From Cycas panzhihuaensis (lineage: Eukaryota > Cycadophyta): DNA of 64,000 nt. How positions within the stretch are numbered: the stretch's first letter is position 1; each line of letters opens with the position of its first letter. Position numbers and translations under genes: made by a program. The notes below the pieces were generated by a model. It saw only the letters and a program-made list of their open reading frames with translations. It had not been told where the DNA came from and searched no databases. Positions 34,722 to 45,754 of the stretch are shown in pieces. Location: assembly GCA_023213395.1 (NCBI GenBank), contig CM041465.1, forward strand, positions 154,387,741-154,451,740. The letters are read 5' to 3'.

Positions 34722-35800
34722 ATGACGTCTAGTTTTGGGAACATGATTATCCTAAAATTTGATGGAAATAATTTTTTTAACTGGAGTAGGAGGATGAGGC
34801 CCATCCTCATAGCAAACAATATGTGGGATATAGTGAGAACTGATTACAATGACTTAGGATCAAATCCAACCAATACCAAAAAAACTACATACAAAGAAAA
34901 TATCAAGAAAGATAACAAAGCATTAGCCCTTATCTTTTACACATTAGAAGATCATGTATTTCTACGAGTCAGTGAATCCGTTAAGTCCAAAGAGGTTCAG
35001 GACACTTTATAACTTATATATGAAGGGGCCGCGTCCTCTAAATTACAAAACTTGAGAAGTAAATTCAAAAATTTATATATGATACCTCACGAATCAGTCA
35101 CTGAATTCATAACCAAATTTCAAGATATCGTTAACCAAATGAGGTCACTTGGGGATACCTTAACCAAACAAAGAGTAGTTGAACAAATCCTTCGATGTGT
35201 AGGAGATGTTAGACATTTTGAAATGGTAGCTACTAGTATTAACGTATCAAAAGATCTAAGTACCCTCAAAGTAGAACAACATAGTGCTATGCTTATATCT
35301 ATAGAAGAGCAACAAACTGCCAATGAAACTTTAGAACATACTTTTGCTACCAAGGCCAACATTCAACCTAACCCTCAAGATGGCACCTCAAAATAAAATG
35401 AATCTCCTCTAAGGAGAAAAGATGAAAACCCTAGAAATCAAACTAGACAAAATCCTCCATGATACCAAGCTCCTCACAAAAACAGATAAGGAGGACCCCC
35501 ACAACATGAAAACCCTCCAAGACATCTGAATGCTCAAAGAAATCCAAACCAAAGAAGACAAGTTGATAATCATCCTTGTTGTCCATATTGTCATGAGAAT
35601 TCATAACCTTCAAGATCACCTCAGAACTATCGTGATCAACCAAAAAACAATCATACTCAATTCTATGAGGAAAGAGAGAGATCTTTCAATCTTGATCGTT
35701 CTCAACCAAGGAGTCAAAATCTCAGTTATGGAAAAAGAGATCAATTATATTGTACTTATTATCGTAGAAATGGTCACACTGAAGATAAGTATTTTTTAAA
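34722..35800 (+). pseudogene. COP-F gag with zinc knuckle remnant
   Basis: The ATG at 34722 opens a Copia gag: LKFDGNNFFNWSRRMRPIL and NMWDIV at the N-terminus, then KDNKALALIFYTLEDHVFLRV. After a stop at about 35010 the frame resumes with LRSKFKNLYMIPHESVTEF, QMRSLGD and a coiled Glu-rich stretch. A later stop near 35394 is followed by an Asn/Arg-rich part and the zinc knuckle at 35751-35792, where the second and third Cys read Tyr (CTYYRRNGHTEDKY). The start is chosen because it begins the recognised N-terminal gag motif. Confidence 0.75.
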
Positions 35801-36440
35801 ACATAGACCACCCCCTAGAGGACATGTGTCAAGTTCATTAGAATCTAAAATCAATAATAGGTTATTTCTATCTAGCTTTTCAGCCAAGGAAGAAGAGGAT
35901 GATAGTTGGTACATTGACTCGGGTTGTTCCACCCACATGACCCATAAAGAACAGTTATTTCAAACTTTGGATACAAATCAAAAATGGTCAATTATGTTTG
36001 GAGACAACACTTCTCACAAATCGATTGGAAAAGGTAACATTGCCTTGTTGACTGATAGTGGTGAATATAAATACTTGAATGATGTTCTATACGTCCCTGC
36101 TTTAAGGAAAAACTTACTATCGGTAGGATAAATGATGGGACAAGATTATAAAGTAATTTTGATAATGGCAAATATGTCATCAAAGACAAAAGACAAAATG
36201 AAGCTATTGTTGCTAGAGGTATAATGACTAAAGATCATTTATTTAAGCTTACTATCACCCCTTCAGATACCTATGCCCTTAGAAGCACAACTAGTATGGA
36301 TAGTGATTTATGGCATCGATGTTTTGGTCATCTTAATTATACCAGTTTAGCTCTTATGAAAAGATTAGATATGGTTAATGGCTTGCCCCCTATTGATGTT
36401 AATAAAGAGTTGTGTGAGGGATGCCTTCTTGGAAAATAAC
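35801..36440 (+). pseudogene. COP-F protease and GAG-pre-integrase
   Basis: Same frame as the zinc knuckle: WYIDSGCSTHMTHKEQLF with the active-site Asp, GKGNIALLTDSGE, LNDVLYVPALRKNLLSVG, the normal length and layout of a Copia protease. After a short frame break near 36130 comes LWHRCFGHLNYTSLALMKR and CEGCLLGK, the zinc-binding pre-integrase domain with its His and Cys pairs. A TAA near 36437 stands where Gln is expected. Confidence 0.78.
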
Positions 36441-37180
36441 ATAGAGAAAGCTTTCCAGATTTTAGCCATCGGGCATCTGCCCCATTTCAACTCATATACA
36501 CAGATATTTGTGGCCCAATGACTACTTCCTCCTTGGCAGGTGCCAAGTATTTCCTCATATTTATTGATGACTTTACAAGAAAGACATGGGTATTCTTTCT
36601 CAAATATAAATCTGATGCTTTCGACCACTTTGTTGACTTCAAAACCTTCGTTGAGTGACAAAGTGGATATCATATCATTTCTCTAAGATCAGAGAATGAG
36701 GGAGAGTTTACCTCTAATATCTTCAAGGATTATTGTATCTGATATGGGATTAGGAGACAACTTACCAACCCCTACACCCCATAATAAAATGGTGTAGTGG
36801 AAAGGAAAAATAGAACTATCGTAGAAATGATGCAATGTATGCTTAAAGATAAAAACTTGGGCAATGAATTTTGGGTTGAAGTAGTCTATACCGCAGTCTA
36901 CCTACTTAATAGATATTTCATAAAAGCACTTAGGTGGAAGATACCAGAAGAAGCATGGACATGTTATAAACCTAATATCCATCACCTTAGGGTATTTGGC
37001 TGTTTAGCCTATGCCCATATTCCTGACCAAAGAAGAACTAAATTAGATGATCATAGTGTAAAATGTATCTTTATTGGATACAGTGAATCATCAAAATTCT
37101 ATAAAGTTTATGATCTGAAAACCAAAAAAATTATAGTGAGTAGGAGCATTAAATTTCAAGAAGACAACTACTACTAAAAT
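36441..37180 (+). pseudogene. COP-F integrase
   Basis: The core begins with LIYTDICGPM (first catalytic Asp), FIDDFTRKTWVFFLKYKSD, then RSENEGEF where families read RSDNGGEF, so the second catalytic Asp has become Glu and a Gly has also changed. The third acid is kept in NGVVERKNRTIVEM. The distal part (HLRVFGCLAYAHIP, KCIFIGYSE, SRSIKFQED) is intact for 126 residues at 36797-37177. TGA and TAA codons lie between core blocks near 36657, 36740 and 36783. Confidence 0.78.
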
Positions 37181-37480
37181 AATCAAGAACAACAGAAGGA
37201 CATTGCCATTAAGTTTAATACATCAAATAAATCCAAGTATGTGCCTCCTATGTGGAGAGATTCTTTCGAAACTGCTAGGGAAGCAACATCATCTCAACCA
37301 CCATCACAACCTCTACCCAAATGGATTCAATGTAACCATGATATAGGAAATATATCAGATAATAATATAAGATCTACACACTCACACAAGGTCAACTTTG
37401 CTCTAATGAGTAAGCTACTCGAAAGTCATGAGCCTCAAACCTTTGGTGAGGCTAATCAATATGAGTATTGGTAGAAAGCC

Positions 37481-38120
37481 ATGCAAGAGGAATACAGGTC
37501 CATCATTAAAAATGATACTTGGGAAGTTGTAGATTTACCACCAAGGAAGAAAGCTATTGGAACTAAATGGGTCTATAAGACCAAGTTCCACTTGGATGGA
37601 TCAATTGATAAATATAAAGCTTATTTAGTTGCTAAAGGATATGCCCAAAGAGAAGGCATAGACTATACCAAAACATTTACCCCAGTCACTAGGATGGAAT
37701 CTGTTCGCATGATAATAAGCTTAGCTGCCCAAATAGGTTGGCCTATTTATCAAATGGATGTAAAAAGTGCTTTCTTAAATGGTTATATCCAAGAAGATAT
37801 CTATATCACTCAACCCCTTAATTTTGAAGTTAGAGGGGAAGAAAACAAAGTGCACAAGTTAAAGAAGGTATTATATGGTCTAAAACAAGCACCTAGGGCT
37901 TGGTATTCCTATATAGACACGTATCTTGAAGATCAAGGGTTTGAAAGATCTCAAGCAGATCCAAACCTATACACCCAAATTAAAGGAAATTTGATATTGA
38001 TTATAGGACTCTATGTGAATGATTTAATTTATAACGGAAATGACTCCTAACTTTTAAATTAATTTAAAGATGCTATGTGTAAGGAATTTGAGATGACAGA
38101 CTTAGGCCTTATGCATTACT
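37481..38120 (+). pseudogene. COP-F reverse transcriptase
   Basis: A 189-residue open stretch begins with MQEEYRSIIKNDTWEVVDLP, then GTKWVYKTKF, LVAKGYAQREGIDYTKTF, IYQMDVKSAFLNGYIQEDIY, and LKKVLYGLKQAPRAWY. These are all conserved Copia blocks. The catalytic box at 38012-38023 reads YVND instead of YVDD. A TAA at 38048 ends the open stretch, and the domain continues with EMTDLGLMHYFLGLEI. Complete in outline but catalytically dead. Confidence 0.85.
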
Positions 38121-38952
38121 TCCTAGGATTAGAAATTTGGCAGGATAAACAAGGAATATTTATCTCTCAACGTAAATATATATTAGATCTTCTATAAAGA
38201 TTCAATATGATAAACTATAAACCATTGTCAATACGAGGAGAATTTAGAATCAAACTCTCTAAGATAGATGACTCGACTTCAGTTGATCCCACTCTCTATA
38301 GACAACTGATTGGTAGCCTAATCTATTTAACCTTTACTTGACCTGATATACCATATTCAGTAAGTGTTGTGTCTAGATTTATACAGGATCCAAAGACATC
38401 TCATTAGCAAGCTACTAAAAGAATCCTTAGATACCTTAAAGGGACTCCAGATTTTGGGTTATACTACAAAACTACATCCAAGTTTCAGTTAACTGGTTAT
38501 ATAGATTCATATTGGGCTGCTGATGTCGATGATAGAAAATCTACCTCAGGTTATGTATTTAGTATGGGATCAACAGCAGTAGCTTAGAGTATAAAGAAAC
38601 AAAATACTGTTTCCTTATCCATAGCCGAAACAGAGTATAAAGCCTCAGGAGCCTTTAAATCAATCTAGTTAAGAAGGCTCTTACAAGACTTTCAAATTAA
38701 ACAGCAAGGTCCCACTAGAATTTGGTATGAAAATGAAAGCGCTATTCAAATGACCAAAAATCTAGTATTCCATGGCAGAATAAAGCATATTGTAACTCAA
38801 TACCACTTCATTTAGGAACTTGTACAAGCAAATGAGATAAAGTTGACTTATTACAATACAGAAGATTAGACAGCAGATATTTTTACAAAGGCCTTGGGGA
38901 AAATCAAATTTGAGAAATTCAGAGACGATTTGGGAGTCGTACACATTGGGCT
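38121..38952 (+). pseudogene. COP-F RNase H and polyprotein end
   Basis: Continues the pol frame: YRQLIGSLIYLTFT, PDIPYSVSVVSRF, ATKRILRYLKGTPDFGL, then the RNase H core with YIDSYWAADVDDRKSTSGY (an Asp of the family motif reads Tyr), VSLSIAETEYKA, NESAIQMTKN, and finally ADIFTKAL and FRDDLGVV just before the polypurine tract. TAG or TGA stands at several former Gln, Trp and Arg codons. Confidence 0.78.
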
Positions 38953-38964
38953 TATGGGGGAGAA

Positions 38965-39298
38965 TGTTGGGAATAATCCCAATGTATGTGCACCTGAGCG
39001 CTTAGGGCCCCTCAAAGCCACCTTTGAGGGCCCCTAGGGCACCTTGGGCTGCTGAACAACCGTTCGGACTGACCACTCACTTGAGGTACATATCATCGTT
39101 ATTTTCTTTAAGATATTTTAAATTTATCTTAATTGTTGTGTAGCTAGGGTGATGGCACCCGACGCCTCCCCGAAATTCTCTATTTAAGGGAAGGGAATAC
39201 CTCCTAGGTATTTATTAACACTGCTATTTATCGAAAAGTGTCATTGTACTCAAAATGCGATCGTTATGATGTCTTGCTCTACTTCTCTAGCTCCATCA
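38965..39298 (+). repeat. 3' LTR of COP-F
   Basis: 334 bases, directly after the polypurine tract TATGGGGGAGAA and directly before the AAGTA duplicate. It keeps the hairpin at about 39003-39034 and the TATTTAAG box at 39181-39188. Most differences from the 5' LTR are transitions. Confidence 0.92.
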
Positions 39299-39303
39299 AA
39301 GTA

Positions 39304-39640
39304 GATTTAATTTCTCATTGATTTGGTCATATAGACGCCTTTCAACTGGGTCCATAATCTTGTTTCTATCTTCTCCCCTATAATGTTAAATAAAACTTTG
39401 TCTACTAAGTATAATTATATTATGCTGAGAGCCCTTTTGTCTAGATCATCCCATTTGTCATTGTCCATCCCTGTAAGTTTTTTTGATTTACCTTCCAAAG
39501 TTATGTATAATCCCTATTATACTATAACATCATATGCTTTCAGTTTCCACAACTTGAAGTTGTTCTTGCTATTGAATTTCTCCACCTCAAACTTTACATT
39601 CATTAGTTTTGCTATTTGGTGTAGAAAAACCTGACAAAAC
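39304..39640 (-). pseudogene. COP-T gag, N-terminal half
   Basis: Minus strand from an ATG near 39601: NVKFEVEKFNSKNNFKLWK, DVIV, then KLTGMDNDKWDDLDKRALSII and LVDKVLFNIIGEDRNKI. This matches the Tork/Tnt1 gag plan (F.G.N.F..W, then W..LD.RA.S.I.L.L.D.V). Two stops stand near a former Gln pair. The protein continues at 30126 and below, beyond COP-F. Confidence 0.72.
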
Positions 39641-39669
39641 CTTCACAAAATTGCTACAAAAATAAAAGT

Positions 39670-39682
39670 GGCTCTCATACCA
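39670..39682 (-). other. Primer binding site of COP-T
   Basis: Reverse complement TGGTATGAGAGCC, two bases from the LTR end; one G-for-C change from the usual motif. Confidence 0.8.
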
Positions 39683-39684
39683 CT

Positions 39685-40363
39685 TGTTGAGCAAACTAGG
39701 TCCCAATAACCAGAAACTACCATGAAGATTTAAACTATTTTATAACTAGTTATAGGAATTAAAATTAAAAACTAACATGCAAGTTCTTAAACTAGAGATA
39801 ATGCAATAAATAGACTAGAAAGCTAAAGCATCACATATACACCAAATATAACATGGTAAAACCCTAGTAATATTCTAGAGAAACATCTACATAGGAAAGG
39901 TATTGATCTTTATTATCCAAGAATGGAGAAATATAAATAGTTTATACTAGAATACTCACAATAATAACAACCAGCTACCCTACTTCTCATAGTACATCCA
40001 ATACATTAAATACCATCAACATAATGAAAAAACATCCTAAATTGAGCTATATGAGAGATTCATACAAGGCATAAATATCGACCATAGAATCTGGGGTATT
40101 TTGAATGAATGATCTAGATTCTCTTTACAATTAAGTATGTTTTATAGCGTTAGCTTTTTGGGTTGGGAATACTACCCCCCAAACCCCCTCTTTACAAGGA
40201 AATGAGGGGGGGGAGGGGGGGGCATTCTAGCTTCCCCCATAACCCTCGACTAAAGGGGCGTCCCGCCTCCCTTTGATCCCCCCACAAAAGTTAAGGGGGA
40301 AAATTGTGTTACCAACCTATCAAAAATTTTGCCTCTAAAATATTATTATCACATTTTATAATA
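39685..40363 (-). repeat. 5' LTR of COP-T
   Basis: 679 bases, plus strand TGTTGAG to ATAATA, followed by TAAAT. It carries the same C- and G-tract cluster as its partner at about 40163-40285, here with runs of up to nine G. Confidence 0.85.
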
Positions 40364-40368
40364 TAAAT

Positions 40369-40634
40369 TAAAGAAAGACATTCCTTTTCAGGAGGAGGAT
40401 AATGAAGTTCAACCACCATTAAAGTCCTACTAATAAAATAAGTTACTTGTTCCTTAGAAAAATCATCCTCTTATGCTAACATACCTGTTAATAACTCTCT
40501 CGTATAAGAGGTATATAGAATAAAAGGCTTATCAAAGCTTAGTAAAACAAGCACATCTACTAAGATTAATTCTTTCTTTAGTTTATTAAAGAACTCTTGA
40601 ACTTATGAAATCTATCATAATTCAACATCTTTCT
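40369..40634 (-). pseudogene. GYP-A RNase H, upstream part
   Basis: Minus strand: LVLLSFDKPFILYTSYTRE, EDDFSKEQVTYFISRTL and PPPEKECLSLI, the beginning of the RNase H domain of Tat-type elements (PLxLYxSV, then IYYxSKxL, then YxxxEKxCLAL). The frame is cut by the COP-T insertion and resumes at 25799. Confidence 0.72.
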
Positions 40635-41480
40635 TTATAAGATTAATGAGGCCCTAACATTTAAGGTAAAATTAGTAATAAAATGTCTTAGAAAACCAAG
40701 CCTATTTAGAAAGGATTTAATCTTTATTTTAGTGTTTGGAGGGGGCATATTAATTATTACCATTACTTTGTCAAGGTTTTTTCTTATTCCATCATGAAAA
40801 AGAACGTTACCCAACATCCTTCTTAAAGTTACAACAAGGATGTATTTGGATAGATTTAGATACAAATGATACTTTTTACATCTTTCAAATATCATTCTCA
40901 AATCACATACATAATCTTGTCATTTATAAGATAGGGAAAGCATGTCGTCTAAATATACAATAATAATATTACCAATTAGATCAAGAAAAATATAGACTAT
41001 TACTCTTTGCTAACTAGCCCTAGTGTTATTCAATTCGAAAGGCATGGCCTTATAAATGAAAGTGCCCCAAGGAGTAGTAAAAGTAGTTTGATGATAATCT
41101 CATGGCATGATAGAAAATTGATTATATCCAAAAAAAAATACCTATAAGAGACAGGACGTCGAAACTAGCCATTTGATACCAAATCTGGTAGAGGAAGGGA
41201 AGGGACAAATATCATTAATATCCTAAAAGTCAATGTAGATTTAAATTAAGTTATTTTTCATAATAATTGGGACTATATTGGAAACCCATTAAGAGTAGTC
41301 CATGCTCTTAATGAATCTATCTTTTAGCAATTTGTTAACTTCCTATTTGATACAAGTAGAAAGACGTGGGTGAATTGGTCCTTATTTTGGGTGTTTAGGT
41401 TTAACGCCAGGAGTAACCATAATATTATGTTTTATAACATGGGGATCAAGACCCTACACATCATTGTAGTCCTAATCAAA
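40635..41480 (-). pseudogene. GYP-A reverse transcriptase
   Basis: Minus strand order: EVNKLLKDRFIKSMDY with WVSNIVPIIM, PWGTFIYKAMPFELN, VYLDDMLSLS (catalytic YLDD intact), MIFERCKKYHLYLNLSKY, LGNVLFHDGI and FLNRLGFLRHFI. This is the Ty3/Gypsy reverse transcriptase in the Tat version. The last 88 residues (40635-40901) are open; earlier parts contain stops and frame changes. Copies genomic RNA into cDNA in the particle. Confidence 0.78.
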
Positions 41481-42700
41481 GACTAAATAAAACTCACCAA
41501 AGATATGTTTAAATTGAGAAATCTCTTGAGAAGTATAATTAGCTCGAAGCATAATAATCTTAGGAGTATCCCCTAATTCTAAGTTAATGTCTATAGTTTC
41601 TTCTATAAGCATAATGTTTCCCTCTTTGAAATGAAAAGGAGTAGGTTCTAAAAGAGAAAATATCTCCTGAAGTTAGGAATGGTCTATTAATGATGAATCA
41701 AGCCATACCATCTTTGAAAAACCCAACTTATGATGATGAGAGGGAAGATTAGAAGTTGATCTTGCTAAATGAACAAGGAGAAAGGTGAACAAGGAGAAGA
41801 TTTTTAGTAAATTAGTAGACAAAGAATATGAATTAAAAAGTGGGGAATTATTAACCAAATATTTTGGATAAGTAGGTATGAACTCAATGATTGAAAAGAC
41901 TTAAGAAAATGGAATGGATCTATAAATGAATTCCCAAGCTGAAGTGAAAGTTTGTTCAAATTTACGATGGTAGGAATCATATTTTTGATTAGATAAAGAC
42001 ATGAAGATAAGTGATGATGGTGAATAATAAACAAAAGAATGAGAAGGAAAGGAAATAATAAAAACCAAATTCACTTCTCATATTTGATTGGATGTATTTT
42101 GATTCCCTTGAGATATAACATGTAAAGGAACAACCTCTTCACTTAATTCTAAATTTGAGTGCCTATGCAATAACATCTTCTTCTCATGTCTATTTAACCA
42201 TCTAATAAAGAAATAAGTCCAAGAGAAAAGAGGTGTGGTATTAGTAGCCACATCATATGAGAAGGAGACCACATGATTAATTGAAGGAATGATCATAATA
42301 GGAGGAACTAAAGTATTGATTATTGAAGGCAAACATAAAACTTGTGAAAAATGATTCTAAGTAGAGAGTGAAATCTTTGAATTAGTTATTTCACTCGTGA
42401 TTATTTCTTCATAAGATATACTAAAACATGATGTTATTTTTTCATAAGAAGAAAAAGGGGAGATCAAAGATTGATAACTAGGACCCAAAGAATGAGGAGT
42501 AGATGAAGAACCTAGTTTAACAAGGATAATTTCAACCAAATCAACACCCTTTACTTCCCCTTGAGGAGGAGGAGTTTTAGTAGCAAATATTTCCATAAAC
42601 CTAGATGTGAAAGAAATACTTAGAAGAGTTAGATGATTCGCGAGATTTGGAGAAAGCCTTGATGAGTGGGACCAATTATTTAATAGGTTTTGGCCCACGT
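41481..42700 (-). other. GYP-A spacer between protease and reverse transcriptase
   Basis: Minus-strand fragments rich in Ser, Leu and His (for example 41804-42034, 42078-42332 and 42357-42698) without a known domain. By position this is the variable linker of a Tat-type polyprotein. Open frames of 60-113 residues survive but do not join into one frame. Confidence 0.45.
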
Positions 42701-43143
42701 TTAATAACCTTTAATTCTCCTTCACAGATGAATCAAAGTTCACTAAAACGGGAAGAATAAACAATATCCATTTGAGTGATCCATGGTCTATCCAAAAGGA
42801 TATTATATTCTAGATCAAGATTGATAATGATCAATTAAGTATAAATCATCTTTTCTTCCAAAGTGAGAAGGACAGTGGCTTGACCAAGGGGAACTTTTTT
42901 ATTCTTATCGTATCCTCTATAAATCTACTCAAAAAGGTCAAAGACCAAAATATCCAAATCCTTAATAAGACAAAGAGGAATTACCTTAATATATGATCCC
43001 TCATCGATGATGACACATTTAATGTTGATATCATCCTTAATAATTTTAATGTAGAATGGAGGTATATCATTTTGAGCATGAGTGCTATGAGTTGGTAATG
43101 TGACTAAATTGAAAGAAAGCATGGAAGTAGATGAACCAACCAC
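42701..43143 (-). pseudogene. GYP-A aspartic protease
   Basis: Minus strand: CVIIDEGSYIKVIPLCLIK with an Asp-Glu-Gly active-site variant known from some plant Gypsy proteases, preceded by NDIPPFYIKIIKDD, and later YNILLDRPWI near 42780, where families have ILLGRPWI. The two ends of a retropepsin fold are therefore present about 110 residues apart. Stops lie between them. Confidence 0.65.
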
Positions 43144-43179
43144 AGTAAGAACTGCTAATGCATCAAATAAGAGTTGATG

Positions 43180-43605
43180 TTACTCAAGGCAATACTTCGA
43201 CAAGTCTATGATTGAGATACCTATGGGAATAGTCTTTAACTCATCGACCAAAGAGAACAATCCATCTTTTAAATTAGAAGGAATGGATATAAACTTGATA
43301 GGATGAGGAGATATACAAGGTAAAGAGTTAGGATTTTTGGATGTCAAATCATTGGATGATTTTGATAGACCTATACTCTTTGTAATATCCACCATGTTAA
43401 TGGTTATCTTAGTCTCACCACCTTTAGGAGGTGGGTGATCTTGGCTATTAGTACACTTTGCCAAAGTATTAGAAGGAGTAGCAGTCTTTTTGGATGAGTT
43501 AGAACCAGAGGGTTCATCTTCATTGTCTTGAACATGTTTTACATTGCCTTTATCATCTTTATTTACCTTATCTTTATGTTGAGATAGAAAGTCTTTATGA
43601 ATCAT
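43180..43605 (-). pseudogene. GYP-A gag-protease linker
   Basis: A 141-residue open frame, Lys-, Asp- and Ser-rich in its first half and Pro-rich in the middle (DHPPPKGG), between the gag core and protease. It lacks a zinc knuckle. I recognise no domain and assign it by position and by the shared direction of reading. Confidence 0.45.
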
Positions 43606-43819
43606 TTAGTCTTGAGAAGTTTTAGAAGGATAATTTGCTTGAGCATTTATGTTTTAAGTTATGGACTAGACTATAGGGCATTCACTTCTATCATGGTTGT
43701 TTATTTGATGGTAAGGAAACCACTTCATCTTTCAAAAAGGAGGAGAAGGTATAGGTGGAACCTATTTATTTCTCCCTTTAGTAAGATGGATAACTTTCAT
43801 TTCTTATGAAGTTTAACTT

Positions 43820-44520
43820 TCTATTGGGCCATCAACACATAACTTGATATTGATTGTATGCTCCAATGACCTAATAAAAGAAGTCAAGTGATCATAGGTT
43901 GCTTTAGGATAGGAATTCTTAGTCATTTGAATGGTCTCCTTAGAGGGAATATATTTCCCAATCTTTTTAATACCTACTTGTATTTCAAAAGTTTCTAAGG
44001 CTAAACATTGATCAACGATTTCTTCATAGGTTTAGGGACCAAGCTCGAGTACTTCAGGATGCACATGTGGTATCAAATCATTGGTAAATAAATGAAAAAT
44101 GAGACTAGAATCAAGTTGAGAATGACACGCATGTACTTGGTCTTGAAATCTCCTCACAAAGTCCCTAGAACTTTCATCATGATTTTGTTTAATGGCTAAA
44201 AAGGACTTAATCATAGATTCAAAAGGTCTTGCTACATCAAAGTAATTGATGAAAGAGTCAATCGGTTGTTAGAATGGGAGAATATATGTAGAAGGAAGGT
44301 AATAGAACTACTTCAATATATCACCTTAAAGTGATTTAGAGAACAAGTGCATTATGACATAGTCATATGGTATGAAATCGATACAAGTAAATACAAATGC
44401 TTGTATATGAGAAGTTGGGTCTTGGGAAGAGTCACCTAAGAATTTAGATAACTTAGACAGAAATGAAGGCATAAGGAAAAATAGAATCTCATTTGGAAAG
44501 GGAGACTTCATATAATTTAA
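43820..44520 (-). pseudogene. GYP-A gag core
   Basis: Minus strand: DPTSHIQAFVFTCIDFIPYDY with VIMHLFSKSL, a stop at a former Gln, FYYLPSTYI, PIDSFINYF, and then IKQNHDESSRDFVRRFQDQV with DLIPHVHPEVLELGP. This is the Retrotrans_gag plan (W..SLP..SI..W..L...F...F), here split by TAG and TAA codons. The two best open pieces are 44326-44511 and 44032-44214. Confidence 0.75.
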
Positions 44521-45734
44521 GAAACACTTCCTTGCTCTTAATGTGGTAGATCATTAAGGTAAGGATGATAGATATAGGGTGGTAGAAGGAATAAATTGTT
44601 GTTCTTGAGGTAAAGAATAAACTAGAAGAGATGATAAAGGGTTAAACCAAGCTATAAGATTCACCATAGAATTAGTTCATGGCATAAGGTATTAATAGAA
44701 AACATAATTGAATGAAGGAAAAAGGATTTATTAGGGGATCAATATATGAATATAAGATGAGGAAGTAGGATTAGTAAATCCTAAAACTTGAGATTGACTA
44801 ATCGAAGAATAAGAATAAATATGATAAGTTTAAGGAACAGGTTAGGAAGAAGGAATTGGATTAGATGCCCTAGAAGAAGAGATGTAAGGTTTAACACCTT
44901 ATGAAATAACTCTATGGGAAACTTAAAGTGGTAGTTGAGTTGAGGATTTAACAAGGTGAGAAGAGACTACCCTATTGGGATAAGAGCAAATAGGTTGTTA
45001 GGTCAAAAAAGGTATACTCATTTATTAAGAGGTGGGGGCATGAGAAGGACTAAGATTACCTTGAACAAGTGTGACAGATATTCCCTTATGTATAGAAGGT
45101 ACCATATAAGGAGAATGGGTTTATACTTGTAACAAGGAAAGTGAGGGGAGGGGTTAAGAATAGATCGATTTATGATCATCAACTTCTCTTGAAGGAGGAG
45201 AGTGTGGTTTTAGTGAAGGAGGATATGAAGGCAAGGGTGATAAATTGACATTATAGGCAACTAAAGGATCAACTTGTATCAACTCATACTCCTCACATAA
45301 TGGATCAAATTAATAGTGTTGAGGAGAGGATGCCATAATATAAGTCTCTGGATAAAAGATATCTTGATATTCAATCATATGAATAGGAGTAGGGATCCTA
45401 GTAAGAAATAACTAATAATAAGATAAGTTTGCTTGAGTGGGAAGTGCTTATTCTTGTATAAAAGATGGATTCATAAGAGAAGCATCACCATGGAATTGAG
45501 AGGGCTCTAGGCACCCTTGCTTCACGTGTTTTATAGAATTAGGATGAATCTTCATAAGGATAAGTATAGGTATCATGTATATGATATTTTGAAGAGTCAA
45601 CGTAAGAAGATGAGACCTCATAGGTAGAGTGTAAGGGTTGTAATTAAAAATTAGGTGGAAGACCTTGAAGTCTCAATGATCACCTTTGAGTGGGATGTAT
45701 AGTTTACATCACTTTAAATAAGAAAACAAATGGT
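44521..45734 (-). other. GYP-A region between PBS and gag core
   Basis: About 1.2 kb, presumably leader and gag N-terminus. The plus strand is purine-rich (GAAGGAG-like repeats), so the minus strand would read Pro-, Ser- and Leu-rich; no frame stays open and no motif is recognised. Confidence 0.4.
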
Positions 45735-45754
45735 AATCCCTAGCATGGTCACTA
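45735..45754 (-). other. Primer binding site of GYP-A
   Basis: Reverse complement reads TAGTGACCATGCTAGGGATT, close to the TGGxGACxxxxCTxGGGA type used by Tat/Ogre and Athila elements (Arg-tRNA-like), unlike the Met-tRNA type of the other elements here. Confidence 0.55.

Larger units (their letters stand above)
30132..39298 (+). mobile_element. COP-F: long-leader Ty1/Copia element
   Basis: LTRs of 333 and 334 bases (30132-30464 and 38965-39298), both TGTTGG to CTCCATCA, differing at roughly one position in nine by my reading. PBS at 30467-30479, polypurine tract at 38953-38964, and AAGTA duplicates at 30127-30131 and 39299-39303. Coding order gag, protease, integrase, reverse transcriptase, RNase H on the plus strand. 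Between PBS and gag is a leader of about 4.2 kb, far longer than in typical Copia elements. It is the innermost layer of the nest and is inserted in the gag of COP-T. Stops and active-site changes make it inactive. Confidence 0.92.
25805..40363 (-). mobile_element. COP-T: Tork/Tnt1-like Ty1/Copia element, split by COP-F
   Basis: LTRs at 25805-26462 and 39685-40363 match along their length. The PBS is the reverse complement of 39670-39682 (TGGTATGAGAGCC), the polypurine tract the reverse complement of 26463-26473 (AAGGTGGAGAT), and TAAAT flanks both ends (25800-25804 and 40364-40368). Order on the minus strand is gag, protease, integrase, reverse transcriptase, RNase H, as in Copia. Gag and protease resemble the Tork lineage. 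COP-F is inserted in gag. Without COP-F the element is about 5.4 kb. Multiple stops; inactive. Confidence 0.88.

Noticed and set aside
35120-35643. Minus-strand open frames opposite COP-F gag
   Set aside because: Shadows of the plus-strand gag, which has recognised motifs.
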